Assembly (NCBI GenBank): GCA_037176705.1
Contig: CM073893.1
Coordinates: 18,414,074 to 18,478,073 of the forward strand
Origin: Molossus alvarezi
Lineage: Eukaryota > Chordata > Mammalia > Chiroptera > Molossidae
DNA: 64,000 nucleotides
Reading direction: 5' to 3'
A model generated the notes under the pieces. That model did no database searches. It saw only the letters and a program-made list of their open reading frames with translations, and was not told the DNA's origin. Both the position numbers and the translations under genes were made by a program. Below, piece after piece: positions 1 to 12,160 of the stretch (positions are counted from its first letter, which is position 1; each line of letters begins with the position of its first letter).

Positions 1-269
1 TTTTGTTAGTTGTGAAAGGTGTTTGGATGGAAAAAACTGAAAGAAGAAAGCTTGATTCCCTTTGCAGAGTAAAGTAACAGAAATTTGAGAAATGCCCTCT
101 CTTGGGCTAAGTTTGATAGGAATAGGAAATAGAAGAGATTTAGGAGAAGGGTTTGGAGTGAGGGAGAGAGAAGGCTCTAGAATTATGATAGAGAAAAGTC
201 GTAAAGAAAAAGATGGTCAGAAATGCAGAGGTAACCTTTAATAATAGTAATATGTAGGATTCAGTATTT
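1..269. other. Intronic sequence, nothing recognised
   Basis: Purine-rich, AT-rich intron with no exon, tRNA or repeat that I could name. Confidence 0.5.
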
Positions 270-545
270 TTTTATTGTTGACAGTATTACAGATGTCCTC
301 CATTTTCCCCCACTTTGACCCCTTCCACTCAGCCCCTGCCCCATCTCAGGCCTTCACCACACTGTTGTCTGGGCCCATGGACTATATATATATATGTATA
401 TAAGTTATTTGATTAATCTCTTTTTGCACCACCCCCGTCCCTCTGAGATCTGTCGGTCTGTTCCATGCATTCATGCCTCTGGACCTGTTTTGTTCATCAG
501 TTTATTTTGTTCAATGGATTCCAGTATGTAGGATTCCATTTGAAG
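270..545 (-). mobile_element. L1 3'-end fragment
   Basis: Resembles the reverse complement of the bat L1 3'UTR seen elsewhere in the window: a gttacagatg-like start, a C-rich tract, then cttcaccac and ataagttatttg, then ctctgagatctgtcggtctg. It is diverged and contains a short (TA)n run near 384-402. It has no coding potential. Confidence 0.6.
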
Positions 546-819
546 CTGTTTCTGCATGATACAATAATTACCCTTTGCTACCCTAAACCTTTGATAAAAG
601 AACTATTAAGTACTTGTTGAGTGAAGGAGAAGGGGCAGTTTTCTATACTTGGAAGAAACAGGGTCTTGAGAACATAACTAGTTGCAGGAGACAAGACAAG
701 GAATAGGGGTTGAGAGGACGTAGGAGTAGGGATTTGCCATAAATTTTTATCTAAGCCTTAAAATTGCTGACATAAAAGAACCATTTCAGCTTATTGTTAA
801 TGAGGTTTATAAAAAAAAG

Positions 820-1131
820 TTGTGGCTGACATTTCAAGGCTTCTGGTTTTGTGGGCTCAGGATCAAACTCAGAGCTGTGTTTGAGCACTGTTCGAGACGC
901 AGCCTTATACTCTTTGATGTTTTGAAACACAATGATGATAAGAGATCAAAGGATGGAAATTTATTGCATGTAAGAGTTGATGCATTCATTTTAAAGTCAG
1001 GTGTGCCTTGCAAAACTAGGGTGGATGCAAAGTCAACTGTTCAGATTGAATTAGAAAGCAGCTCAAAGAAGAAGAAAACTTTTTACTGTGATAATTTAAT
1101 TTCTAGTGATTATTTCTTGCTACATTTTTAA
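820..1131 (+). other. Unassigned open frame in intron (103 codons), probably not a gene
   Basis: An open frame from 820 to the stop at 1131, with no recognised domain, Kozak context, splice context or homologue. It has basic clusters (RSKDGN, SSSKKKK). It lies immediately upstream of a retrocopy insertion but outside its duplicated target site. I regard it as a chance frame, or possibly a decayed older retrocopy. Confidence 0.25.
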
Positions 1132-1253
1132 AAAATCAGCAAAATATCAGCTTCTTAATAAGCCATTTTATGGTCCTAAGTTTTTGAAAATTTCCATCCC
1201 CTAAAGATCCTTTTCTGTTGCCTGGCCCTGATTAAAATGGTCCTTAACTTTTA

Positions 1254-1806
1254 TTTGCCTTAGACATTTATTTTGAGTTGTCGAAGTCAGATCTTTGCAG
1301 CTTTTGGGGGGGACATAGTTTGTTTTTAAGATGATTTACTAATTTCCCTTGTTATTTTAATCTAAGCATTTCCCCGTTTCTCATATTTACACCATATCTT
1401 TGGTAGATAAATTAAAACAGTATGATTTGGTTGGCATTTTCTTCACAATTATGGGAACGTCATTCTTTTGTCCTCATTGTTTCTTTTGTGATACAGCATA
1501 TACATCTGTTAAAATAATCACTTCTTTCCAGGGGAGGGAGGTAGAAAATCTGGTTTTTGATTTTGTGGTCTTGTCTTAACTTTTCTGTTGGTTCTAACTG
1601 AAACATGCCAATAAGTGTTATCAGGAATTTTTGTTTAAGTATTGTATGAAAGTTTACAAAATAAAGGAAGTTCATCTACACTTGAATCTGTAAACAAGAT
1701 AACACAAGTGTACCAAGTGATTATTAACTTTGTTGTTTTATAAATTTGTATGAATTTGGAGTATCTATTGTCCATTACATGTGCAAATAAATGTGGCTTA
1801 GAAAAA
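1254..1806 (+). pseudogene. 5'-truncated retrocopy of a cellular 3'UTR
   Basis: A sequence of about 550 bp unlike any transposon here ends in AATAAA (about 1787-1792), then gtggcttag and an A-run, exactly like a polyadenylated mRNA end. It is flanked by a 19-bp direct repeat at 1234-1252 and 1807-1825 (core aatggtccttaac). TSD, poly(A) and missing 5' end together indicate L1-mediated retrotransposition. No coding part is present, so the copy consists only of 3'UTR. I do not recognise the parent gene. Confidence 0.8.
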
Positions 1807-1826
1807 AAAATGGTCCTTAACTTTTG

Positions 1827-2871
1827 GTTTTATTACTGTAAAAGTGAGAAAGCATAAAATCTTAAGATTTGACTGTACTTCATGCATTTAAAAAATTGAA
1901 ATGCTTATTATGTATGTAGGGCATTGATTCTTTTTTTATCTTGATTCTGTTTTGTTGTTTATATATTTTGCACTTATCATCAGACAAATTAAGTTAAAGA
2001 ATTTACAACCTCAGGTCGGGAAATACTGTATCATATTAAATAGAATTTTATATTATTGTTACCATATTGTTCTCTTAAAACTAACAAATATAAACTTTAG
2101 AAGCATTAGGTCTTTAAATAGAAGCTTAACCTGTTAATTGCTTGTATTCCCCCTATAAAAATTAAGACAATGACCACTGTAGTTTGACCTTACCATACTT
2201 TTAAAGGAAGGTAACCTACAAAATATTTTGTCTGCCTAGCCCCTCTGTTTTCTGGGTAAAGCTCCCTCCTTCTCCAGCCACATGGTTACAATGGGAGCAA
2301 CCATTTTGTGCAACATGACACCCTGTCCATCACATAGCTAACTGGCCAAAGTATTTCTGCAAGATTCTGGAACTGGAACTGAGACACAGAACCCTGTCTC
2401 TAACCAGGAAATAAATAATATTTTATCCATCAATGGCCAAAGTCCTACCATGTATACTAAAGAAGTAGAGAAGCCAGTCTGCAGAAAAGACAGAGAAGAA
2501 CGAAAAAGGTAGGTAGACAGGTGAGGGTGGGGTGAAGCTCCCAGATGGAATTCATGTAATACGTAAATCTAACTAAACTTAAAAATTTTTGAGAACAACT
2601 AATTTTGGCCTAGCCTGTGCTTGGGTTCTCTGAAACTTTCGCAGTATCTATAAATTAGTTTAGTTTGAATTGTAGTCTCCTGCGAGAGTCCTTGCTAATC
2701 CGTACAGTGAACACCCGCTCCCCTCCCAGACTATTCTGCCTATCTAGTTCTGATACTGAAATTCAGCACAAACATTTGCCTTACCCACCTCAACTCTCCC
2801 CACTCCCCTCCCTCAAGCCAATACACACAGGAGCAGAATAGAGAAGTGTCCATGACTCCAATCCCTATAAT
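1827..2871. other. Intron, mostly unclassified
   Basis: AT-rich with no coding exon. About 2240-2540 looks like an old interspersed repeat (possibly LTR-derived) but I cannot name it. The rest shows nothing. Confidence 0.4.
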
Positions 2872-2883
2872 TATGCTTCATTT

Positions 2884-4931
2884 ATAATTTTTTAAATTTT
2901 ATTTATTTAATTTTAATTTTGTTACAGATGTTTCTCCTTTTTTACCCCATTGACACCCTCCTCACCATTCCCCCCCACCCTTTGTTGTCCATGTCCATTG
3001 GTTATGCATACATGCATATAAGTTCTTTGGTTTATCTCTTCCCACCCCCCACCACCATCTCTTCTGAGGGTTGTCAGTCTGTACCCTACTTCCATGTTTC
3101 TGGGTCTACCCTATTCCTCAGACTGTTATATTCATTATATTCCATATATAGGTGACATCATGTGGTATTTGTCTTTTTCTGCTTGGCTTGTTTCACTTAG
3201 GATACTACTTTCCAGGTCCCTCCATGTCGTCTCAAATACTAAGAGATCCTTCTTTCTTACAGCTGCATAGTACTCCATTGTGTATATGTACCACTGCTAT
3301 TTTATCCATTCGTCTACTGATGGACACTTGGGCGATTTTCAGATCTTAGCTATTGCAAATAGTGCTGCTATGAACATGGGGGTACATATATTCTTTCTGA
3401 TTGGTGTTTCAGGCTTCTTAGGGTATACTCCTAGAAGTGGGATCACTGGGTCAAATGGAAGTTCAATTTTTAATTTTTTGAGGTAACACCATATTGTTTT
3501 TCATAGTGGCTGCACCAGTCTGCATTCCCACCAACAGTGTACTAGAGTCCCCTTTTCTCCACACCCTCACCAGCTCTTGTTGTTTGATGGTTTGTTGATG
3601 GCGAGGTGATACCTCATTGTTGTTTTAATTTGCATCTCTCTGATGATTAGTGATGTTGAGCATTTCTTCATATGTCTCTTAGCCATTCTCTAACCCTTGA
3701 TCATTTTCTTCTTCTCCTATGATGTGAATATTATTATGTTTCCAGTTGTCCCACAGTTCTTTTAAGCTGTCTTCCTGTTTTTTAATTTTTTTTTTTCCTT
3801 TTGGTTTTCTGATTGGTTGATTTTTTGTACCCTGTCTTCTAATTCGCTGATCCAGTCCTTAGCTTTCTCTACTCTGCTCTTTAGACCTTCCAATGTGTTC
3901 TTTATTTCTTATATGTCACTTTTGATCTCTTCTTGGTGGTTTTTAATTTTCAATGGGTTTATTTTCAGCATCTCTATGTCCTTACTTATGCTGTTGAGCT
4001 TCCTCAAGATCTTGGCTCTGAATTCTAGCTCTGTTAACATGCCTAACTGTTCCACATTGATATCATCTTCGGTGGAGGTCTCTTGTTCTTTCATTTGGCT
4101 TCTGTTTCTGTGTTTCACCATTTTGGCTATCACAGTGGGCTTTGGAGCCTGCCAAGTTTTCCCTGTGGGTGTTGGTGTTAGGCTGTTTGTGGCTTCCTCT
4201 CCTGGGTTTAGATGAGTGAGGGGAGGGCCCATGTTAAACACCACTGTCAAGTCTTACTTTCCTGGTTAGAGTTGCTAGCCCAGGAATGGTACTGTTATCC
4301 TTTAGCTTTTTGCTAGCAGTCCAGGTTACTTGAAGAGTTTTTGGTTGTCAGTTGATTGAAAAACTCCCTCAGGTGCGCAGCATAAGGTGATTTCACGAGG
4401 GTGAGGCAGATGCTGGTTGTTAGTGAGCCTCAATTAGCACTTCAATGGCCCACAGGGTGGGGTTGAATCTCCGAGGGAGGGGCTCCTGCCTCTCCCCAGA
4501 GCCTTGGGTCCGAGCAATATGGCCACTGTCCTGCCTGGCTGCAGCTCAGCAAAAGCTCTGAGCGCCCTCCAAATCCTGAGTGTCCCCACACAGTTCCAGT
4601 CCAGTCTGCCCTCCCTCTGCCGGAGCCCAAGGTGAGTGGCTGTGGCTATTTTAGCGTCTGTCCTGGCTCTGTGCTGTGGAGCCCCTTGGACTTTAACCTG
4701 AGAGCACTGTTCACAGCTAAGGCTGCTGCTGTCTGTAAGCTCCCAGCCCCCCCTCTCACGCCTTCGCAATCCTACCAGGATCGAGTCAGTGTCCCTGGTT
4801 ATATGGTCCTCCAAGCTGCTTTTCTGTTGCTTTTTCCCGTCGATTTGTCTGTGTTTTTGTTGTAATTCCAGTTTGGTCCTGGGAGACGGTCTGTGTAGCT
4901 TCCATTCACTCCGCCCCCATTTTGGAATCTC
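2884..4931 (-). mobile_element. Internally deleted, 5'-truncated L1
   Basis: Poly(T) and the L1 3'UTR start at about 2884, followed by the antisense C-terminus of ORF2. At about 3690 the sequence jumps to the ORF1/5'UTR region. It aligns first with 25640-26455 and then with about 30425-31650 of the long L1 in this window, so about 4 kb of L1 is missing. The TSD TATGCTTCATTT is present at 2872-2883 and 4932-4943. Antisense of 3909-4250 preserves an ORF1-like stretch (MKEQETSTEDDIN, LTELEFRAKILRKLNSISKD). Confidence 0.85.
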
Positions 4932-4943
4932 TATGCTTCATTT

Positions 4944-5920
4944 TTTAATATCAAGGTATAATTTGCAAACAAACATTCTCCCTTTTTAGTGTACAATTCT
5001 ATAATGTAGAACAATTTCATCACTGCAAAAATTCACCTACCCCATTCTCTGGCAACCAGTGAATTAGCTTCTGTTCCTGTATTTTTGCCTTTGCAAGTGT
5101 GTAAATGGAATTATACATTATGTAGCCCTCTAGGTCTGTCTGCTTTCACTTAATTTAATGCATTTGCCATGTTGTTGCCATGTATCATGTACTTGTTCAT
5201 CTTTACTACTGAGTAGTAGTCCATTCAGGGGTGGGGAACGTCTGGCCCGTGGGCGATATAAGGCCCGCAAGTTATATAAGGCCTGCAAAATCAATACCAG
5301 CTAACATCACATGCCTCACCAAATTAGCCTTACCCAATATAGCAGGCTAATTTTTACGTTGATAATTTTGTATGGCCCAAGAATGATGTTATAAATACCC
5401 AAATGGCCCTTGGCAGAAAAAAGGTTCCCCACCCCATATGGATATACAACAGATTATTTATCCATTCTCCAGGTAAAGGATATTTGGGGAATTGTCAGAT
5501 TTTAGCAATTATAAATAAAACCTGTAACATTTACATGGATTTTTTTATGTGAATGTAGGTTTTCATTTCACTTAGATAAATACCTAGGAGTAGTATTGCT
5601 GGGTAGTTTCGGATTTTTTGTTTTGGCTTTGGTTTTTTAATTTTAACAGTCCTAGTGTTAGTGTTATCTCATTGTGGTCTTAATTTTTATTCTTGTAATG
5701 AGTAATGATATTGAACATCTTTTCAAGTCTTTATTTGCCACCATATCTCTTCTTTTGTGAAGTGTCTATTCAGATCTCTTGCCCTCCTTTTATTCAGTTG
5801 TTGAATTTTGAGAATTCTTTATATATTCTGTATACAAGTCAATGGCAGAAATTTAAAAGTGGGTGTTGTTGCCCCAATCCTTGTCCTTTTTTACTCTCTC
5901 ATTTGCTACGGTTGCTATTC
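4944..5920 (-). mobile_element. Old L1 3' fragment, split by an nhAT element
   Basis: Antisense of an older L1: caaggtataatttgcaaac, then the degenerate tcatctttactactgagtag block, then tatggatatacaacag after the nhAT insertion, and ttgaattttgagaattcttt near its end. It is decayed throughout. The younger L1 at 2884-4931 sits next to its 3' end. Confidence 0.7.
5226..5436. mobile_element. Non-autonomous hAT (nhAT) element, bat type
   Basis: About 211 bp with terminal inverted repeats: CAGGGGTGGGGAAC at the left and GTTCCCCACCCC at the right. The interior (aggcccgcaag, gcaggctaatttttacg, tatggcccaagaatgatg, aatggcccttggcag) matches a family common in bat genomes. It interrupts an older L1. An 8-bp TSD is no longer obvious, and the last two bases of the right end are mutated. 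Confidence 0.8.
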
Positions 5921-5928
5921 AGCACCTT

Positions 5929-6129
5929 TTTTTTTTTCTTTATTGATTTTAGAAGGAGAGAGAGAGGGAGATAGAAACATCGATGAGAGAGAACATCGAT
6001 TGGCTGAGTCCTGTGTGCCCCACACTAGGGATTGGGCCCACCACCTGGGCATGTGACCTGACCGGAAATCGAACCGGCAATCTCTTGGTGCATGGGTTGA
6101 CGTTCAACAACTGAGCCACACTGACTGGG
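5929..6129 (-). mobile_element. VES SINE (older subfamily)
   Basis: Reverse complement of a VES SINE. The tRNA-like head is at the right (gactgggcag to the left-reading gccacactgactgggc) and the CT-rich tail at the left. A short imperfect TSD (cagcacctt/cagcactt) flanks it. Confidence 0.85.
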
Positions 6130-6130
6130 C

Positions 6131-7058
6131 AGCACTTCTTTCTTAGCTCTTTTTAACTTTTTAAATTTGATTCCAGTTGATACTTCCATATATATCATTC
6201 ATTCAGCAAATAATCATTGAGCACCTCATGTCAGGGCTGACCTTTTTTGAATTTTCCAGCTAACACAAGTGCTTCTTCAGCTTGATATCTAATCTCTAAT
6301 CAGTTATATTACATATAATCTTAGAATCACTGGATAATTTCAGGCAATTTTGGTCATTCCTAGATGTTGCTGCATTATCATTAAAGATATTTTTAGAGTT
6401 TTGTTTTTTTTCTTCTATTTTTCTGGTCACTTCTAGATCTAGGGCTTGAGATCTGGCAAGTCTGAGGGTTGCAGAAGATTGCTTTTGAAATAGTCAAGCT
6501 TTTATTCCAGTTATACATAGTGTGGTTAGTGCATATCTACAATGGTTGCATATAATGTAGAGACCATCATTCATCATCTGCACCTGTTTAGATTTTCTCT
6601 AATGCTTTCCATGCTGGTCCTTTTCTCTGTTTGGAGAAGCTGTTTCTTGTAGTAGAACTTGTTTTTGTAATCCACAGGAGTTTTCTTTGACTTTGTACAT
6701 ATTTGCTAATGAATTAGAAGAATGTTTTCCTCTGTATAAAAGTTGGATAGAGTTCTGTGGAACTTCATTTTTACTGTTGACTGGAATGCTGTATGGAAAT
6801 GTGCTTGTGGCATTTTACTGGGAGTATGAAAAACACGCTCTTATGACATTTCAAAGAAGATTGATATTTTGTAGTATTACTGTGGAGCGTAGAAAGATTT
6901 GAACAAAAGAGACAACTTCTTTCCTTTATATTTACATATACATATATTTTATGCAATAAATATATCCCTTAACATCTGTATAAATGAAATTCATGTAGTA
7001 TGAACTTTTATTAGTATTTTAAAATTATAAGAGCAACTGATTCTAAAGTATCCTTTTA
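6131..7058. other. Intron, nothing recognised
   Basis: AT-rich intronic DNA. Open frames such as 6687-6902 have no domain or splice support. No recognisable repeat. Confidence 0.4.
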
Positions 7059-7072
7059 AATTGAAGACTCAC

Positions 7073-7276
7073 TGCCCGGCCAGTGTCGCTCACTGGCTGA
7101 GCATCAACCCATGCATCAAGAGGTTGCCGGTTCAATTCCCGGTCAGGGCACATGCCCAAGTTGTGGGCCAAATCCCCAGTGGGGGCATGCAGGAGGCGGC
7201 CAGTTGATGTTCTCTCTCATTGATGTTTCTATCTCTCCCTCTCTCTCTAAAATCAATAACGAAAAAAATTTTTTTT
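7073..7276 (+). mobile_element. VES SINE (caataa-tail subfamily)
   Basis: tRNA-like head with an A-box region and B-box ggttcaattccc, body caggaggcggcc and gatgttctctctcat, a CT tract, then aaatcaataac and an A-run. TSD AATTGAAGACTCAC at 7059-7072 and 7277-7290. Confidence 0.92.
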
Positions 7277-7290
7277 AATTGAAGACTCAC

Positions 7291-8076
7291 CTCCTAATTT
7301 TTCTGTTAAAATTAGAATTTTGTATGGTGCTTTTTCTTAAAAAAGATATAATTTGTTTTCTCATATACCTATCTCCCCTTCCTTTAAGTCTTTCTTCCTT
7401 CCTCCCTGGATCCCTTTCCTTCCTTTCTTCTTTACTCTCTCCTCTCTCTTCCTCCCTCTCTTTTTTTTTGGGGGGGGGATCAAATTAGTTTATTTGAAGG
7501 GATGGTACAAATGAAAGAATGTAAGTGGATGATTTGTAGAACTTAACAGAAAAGGTAAAGGTAATTTCAACATGCATGACTGCTTTGATGATCAGACTGT
7601 GGGAAGCCAACCTAAGGTTTAACTCTCATCACTGTCTTCCAAGGTGTGCCTATCAAAGAGATACTCTGCCAGGCCAGATTTGGGGACCTCATCGTGTGCA
7701 AATTAGTTATTCCACCCCTCTCTTTATTTTCTCCATGAAATGATGTGAAAGCAATGGATAGTCATAGATATTTCTTATATTTAATCATTATCAGCAGTTT
7801 GATGTTCCACTTTATTTCTGACAGTTAAATATAGTACAATTTATTTAGACATGCCTAATTCTGGACATATTGCTTGTGTCTAACTCTTTATTATCACCAC
7901 TAAGATAAAGATATCTGTGCCTGACACTTTTTTTCCCTGTACTTAAGATTGTTATTTAGAATTATTTTCTCAGGTTAGATTTCCCAATGTGGGATTCTAG
8001 GACATCATTCAGGTATTTTTAGGTTGCTTTATATCCTCACCAACAATGTATGATTAAAAGCATTGAATTTTAACAT
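7291..8076. other. Intron with a pyrimidine tract
   Basis: A CT-rich stretch (cttcctccctgg to tctcttcctccc) at about 7375-7460 is followed by a run of G. About 7800-8060 resembles very old antisense L1 but is too diverged to assign. No gene. Confidence 0.4.
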
Positions 8077-8091
8077 TTAAAAAAATTATTG

Positions 8092-8997
8092 GATCAATTT
8101 ACATACCCACTAGCAATGTATGCGGGTTCCTTTTCCTCCTTCTTTTTCAGCACTTGTTACTTTTTGTCTTATTGATACTAGTCATTCTAAAAGGTGTGAA
8201 ATCACTGTGATTTCAATTTGCATTTTCCTTATAACTAGTGATGTTGAGCATCTTTTCATGTTTGTTGGCCATCTGTATATTTTCCTTAAAAAAGTGTCTA
8301 TTCAGATCTTCTAACCATTTTTAATTGGATTGTTTATTGTTTTGTTATTGAGTTGTGAATTCTTTATATATTTTGGATATTAGCTCCTTATCAGAGTTAT
8401 CATTTGCAAATATCGTCTCCCACTTGGTTGGCTGCCTTTTTGTCTTATTGGTAATTTCTTTTGCTGTACAAAAGCTTTACTCAAAGAATTTGAAAACACT
8501 TATTTGTAAAGATATATGTACCCCTATGTTCATTACAGAATTATTTACAATAGCTGAGACATGGAAACAACTTAGGTGTTCTACTGATGATTGGATAAAG
8601 AATATGGAGTATTACTCAGCCATAAAAAAGATGAAATGTTACCATTGGGACAATATGATGGCTCTGGAGATTATAATGCTAAGTGAAATAAATGAGATAG
8701 AAAAGGACAAAAACCATGATTTTACTCATAATGTGGAATATAAAATGAAAAAGCAACAACTGAACAAACAAAAAAACATAAACTCATAGATACAGACAAC
8801 AGAATGATGGTTATCAGAGGGGAAGGAGGTTGGGGGAGGAAAACATGGTAAAGGTGGTCATAGGAGACTAGACTTCATGTGGTAAGCTATAATATAGTAT
8901 ACAGATGTTGTATTATAATGTTGTACACCTATAATTTATATAATTACATAATTATATAATTAGTTATTAACTAATGTTATCCCAATAAATATAATTT
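8092..8997 (+). mobile_element. L1 3' end with inverted 5' segment
   Basis: 8092-about 8495 is antisense L1 ORF2 (ggatattagctccttatcag, gctgtacaaaagcttta). From about 8500 the sense strand of the ORF2 C-terminus and 3'UTR follows (ggataaagaatatggagtat, taatgctaagtgaaataa, gttgtacacct), ending in an A-rich tail. The imperfect TSD TTAAAAAAATTAYTG at 8077-8091 and 8998-9012 encloses both parts, as expected for twin priming. Confidence 0.75.
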
Positions 8998-9861
8998 TTA
9001 AAAAAATTACTGAGACTCTGAGCCAAGATGGCAACTTAGGAGGCTCCTGAATTTGCCTACTCCTGTGGATGCACAGAATGACAGTTATACATGGAGGAAT
9101 TCCCTCTGAGAAAAGTCCAGAAACTAGCTGAGTGACTCCTATTTGTTGGGTGACTGAGAAAATATCTACATCAAAATGTATAGGAAATGCTAAGACACAC
9201 TCTCACCATAAATCTCACCCCTGGCATATCACCATACAATTGGGAGGGAACTCTCAACTCCCAGGTTCTCCCTAAGAAGGAAAGAGTTTGGAGCACACAT
9301 CTAGTCCCCCAACTCTTCAAGCTGCCAACTGAGAGATAGGCACCCAAATTATCTGTCTGTGTATCTAGCTGCTGGCTGTGATTCTCCCAAGAGCCCCAAA
9401 GAGGTAGTGAGTGCTTCTCCTGCTTTCTTTTTTCAGCTTGCTCCAACAAGAAAACCAAGTTGCCAGTATCTCCCTGAAAAGAGCTTGTACACACATATAG
9501 TGCCCGAATTTTTATAGCTGCCACTCGAGGGACAGGCCCCCAAATAAGCTAGACCTGATAGAAAATGGAACTTGCATTCATGAGTTTCACAGGACTATAG
9601 TAAATAATGAAGAACTTTTTAAATAGTCACAGGAACACCCTTTGTGGTTATACACCCAAGCTCAGTGCAGAAGAAGTAGGTAAAAATATGTATCTCCCAG
9701 TTTCTCTGTAGAAGGGATTTGACTGCATGCTTGCCCATCTGCTGCCCAAGGGTTCAACTTTTAATCAGCCTGAATCAAGGAACTGACTGCAATCCTCCCC
9801 TTTGGAATACTGACAGTTCTTGGCATACCCTTAACTACTGGGAGCCATTAAAAACAAAGAT

Positions 9862-10020
9862 CGCCCTGGCCGGTTTGGCTCAGCGGTTAGAGCATCAGCC
9901 TCTGGTCCCAAGAGACCCGGGTTCGGTTCCCGCTAAGGGCATGTACCTTGGTTGCAGTTTGTCCCCGGCCCTGGTCGGTCGTGCGGGTGGCAGCCACTCG
10001 ATGTGTCCCTTTCACATCGA

Positions 10021-10051
<31 letters not shown>

Positions 10052-10120
10052 TCCTCTCTCTCCCTCCCACTCTACCTGAACAAAAAAAAAAATGTCCTCG
10101 GGTGAGGATAAAAAAAAAAA
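9862..10120 (+). mobile_element. VES SINE (hairpin-tail subfamily)
   Basis: Head gccctggccggtttggctca, B-box ggttcggttccc, body cactcgatgtgtcc, a (TC)n tract, then gtcctcgggtgaggat before the A-run; the stem-loop is at 10095-10108. A short flanking repeat (acaaagat/ccaaagat) is present. It is inserted in the 5'UTR of the old L1. Confidence 0.93.
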
Positions 10121-11331
10121 CCAAAGATGGTGGCTTGGACAATTACGAACATTTGACAGGCAACAAAGAGCTTAGGACAGGCTGATTGACAGAGTTCATC
10201 TCTTGCATGAGATCAGTCTTTCAAGAATAGGAGAGATGACTATTTTACCTAATGTGCAGAAACCAACACAAAGAATTAAGGAAAATGAAGAAACAAGGGA
10301 ATATGTCAGAAACAAAAGAACAAGATAAAACTCCCAAAACCAAGCTTAATGAATTAGAGATAAGTGATTTACTTAAAAGAGAGTTCCATATAATTAAGAT
10401 GCTCACTAGGTTAGGAGAACAGGTCATGAACAACGTGAGAATTTCAAAATGAGAATAACAGAGAGATAGAAAATATTTTTAAAAAATCACTGAGTTAAAG
10501 AATACAGTAACTATACTGAAAAATTCAACAGAGGGATTCTACAGCAGACTAGATCATATGAAAGTAAAGATCAGTGAACTTGATGACAAGGTAGTGGAAT
10601 TCATAGACCAGAGGAGCAAAAAGAATTTTAAAAAGAATGAACGTAGCTTAAGAGACTTAAAGGACATCATTATGTGGACTGATATATACATTAGAGAGGT
10701 CCCTAAAGTAAATGAGAGAGAAAAAGGGGAAGAATGCTTATTCAAAGAACTAATGACCGAAAACTTCTTTAACAGGTCCAAGAAGCCCAAAAGTTTACAA
10801 ATAAGATGGATCCAAAGAAATTCTCACCAAGACACATTATAATTAAATTGTCAAAATTATAGACAAAGAGAGAATTTTTAAAGCAGCAAGAAAAAAGTAA
10901 CTTGTTAGATACAAGGGAAGCCCCCATAAGACTGTCAGCTTATTTTTTCAGCAGAAACCTTAAAGGCCAGAAGTGAGAGGGATAATATATTCTAAGTGCT
11001 GAAAGAAAAGAACTTCAAATAAAAAAAATACTATACCTTGCAAAGTTGTTGTTGAGAACAAAATGAAAGATAAGCCATTTCCTAAACAAACAAAAGCTGA
11101 AGGTGTCCATTGCCACTAGATTGGCCTTGTAAGAATTGTTAAAGGCAGTTCATCAGGCTGAAATGAAAAGATGTTAATTAGTAACATAAAAACATGAAAG
11201 TATAAAACTTAATGGTAAACGTAAATTATAAAGTTAGAATATTTTATATTGTAACGATGGTGGTCAAATCACTTATAATTGCAGTATAAAGGTTTAAAGA
11301 TGAAAGTATTAAAAGTAACCATAACTAGCCC

Positions 11332-11430
11332 TGGCCGGTTTGGCTCAGCGGTTAGAGTGTCAGCCAGCAGACCAAATGGTTGCAGATTTGATTCCAGTCA
11401 AGGGCATGTGCCTTGGTTGTAGACTGCAGA
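11332..11430 (+). mobile_element. VES SINE head, 3'-truncated
   Basis: Only the tRNA-like part and a little body (gccctggccggtttggctca to gccttggttgtagac) remain. The CT tract and tail are absent. It lies inside the old L1. Confidence 0.8.
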
Positions 11431-12160
11431 TAAGATGGTGGTCTCATAATATCCTGGAGCTGAAAAATTCCTATTGCCTAGTGACATAGTAACTGTCATA
11501 CTGTTATAGTGCAATACATTACTCACATGTTTATGGTGATGGTGATGTAAATAAACCTACTACACTTCTACTTACATAAAAGTATAGCATACATAATTAC
11601 AGTAGTAGATTATACCATCTAGGTTTATATAAGTACACTCTGATGTTCACACAAGGATGAAATCACTCACCTAATGATGCTATTTGTCAGACCACATCCA
11701 GATTATTAAGCACCACATGACTATAATGGGAACAGTTATTTAAGCAGCTATAACAATTGTAAATATTCAGTCAACATTGAATCACCTAAATATATAAAGC
11801 AAATATTAACACATCTAAAGGAAGTAAGCAGCAATAAAATAATGCTAGAGGACTTTACTACTCCACTTTCAACAATGGATAGACGATCCAGACAGAAAAT
11901 TGGTAAGAAAACTTTGAACTTAAACTTCATGTTAGATCAGATGGAACTAACAGACATATATAGAACATTCCATCCAACAGCAGCAGAATACATATTCTTC
12001 TCAAGTGCACACAGAACATCCTCTAGGATAGGTCATATATTTGGCCATAAAACAAGTCGTAATAATTTAAGATGATTAAAATCATATCAAACACCCTTTG
12101 TAACCACTATTGTATGAACTAGAAATCAATTACAAGAGGAAAACTAGAAAATTCTCAAAT

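Noticed and set aside
3817..4215. 132-codon + strand ORF rich in Leu, Ser and Phe
   Set aside because: Antisense shadow of the L1 ORF1 region; the minus-strand frame 3909-4250 shows the real ORF1 remnant.
5900..6060. ORFs spanning a GA-rich tract near 5.8-6.1 kb
   Set aside because: Read-through of a VES tail; no protein evidence.
9862..9935. Possible tRNA gene because of the A- and B-box-like segments
   Set aside because: It is the tRNA-derived head of a VES SINE; the cloverleaf is degraded and a SINE body and tail follow. The same applies to all VES heads.
9719..10185. Overlapping ORFs on both strands at 9.7-10.2 kb, with similar ones near 17.3, 18.0, 19.7, 20.3, 22.2, 47.6 and 52.4 kb
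   Set aside because: They are translations of VES SINE copies (recurrent peptide pattern from the tRNA-like head and CT tract), not genes.
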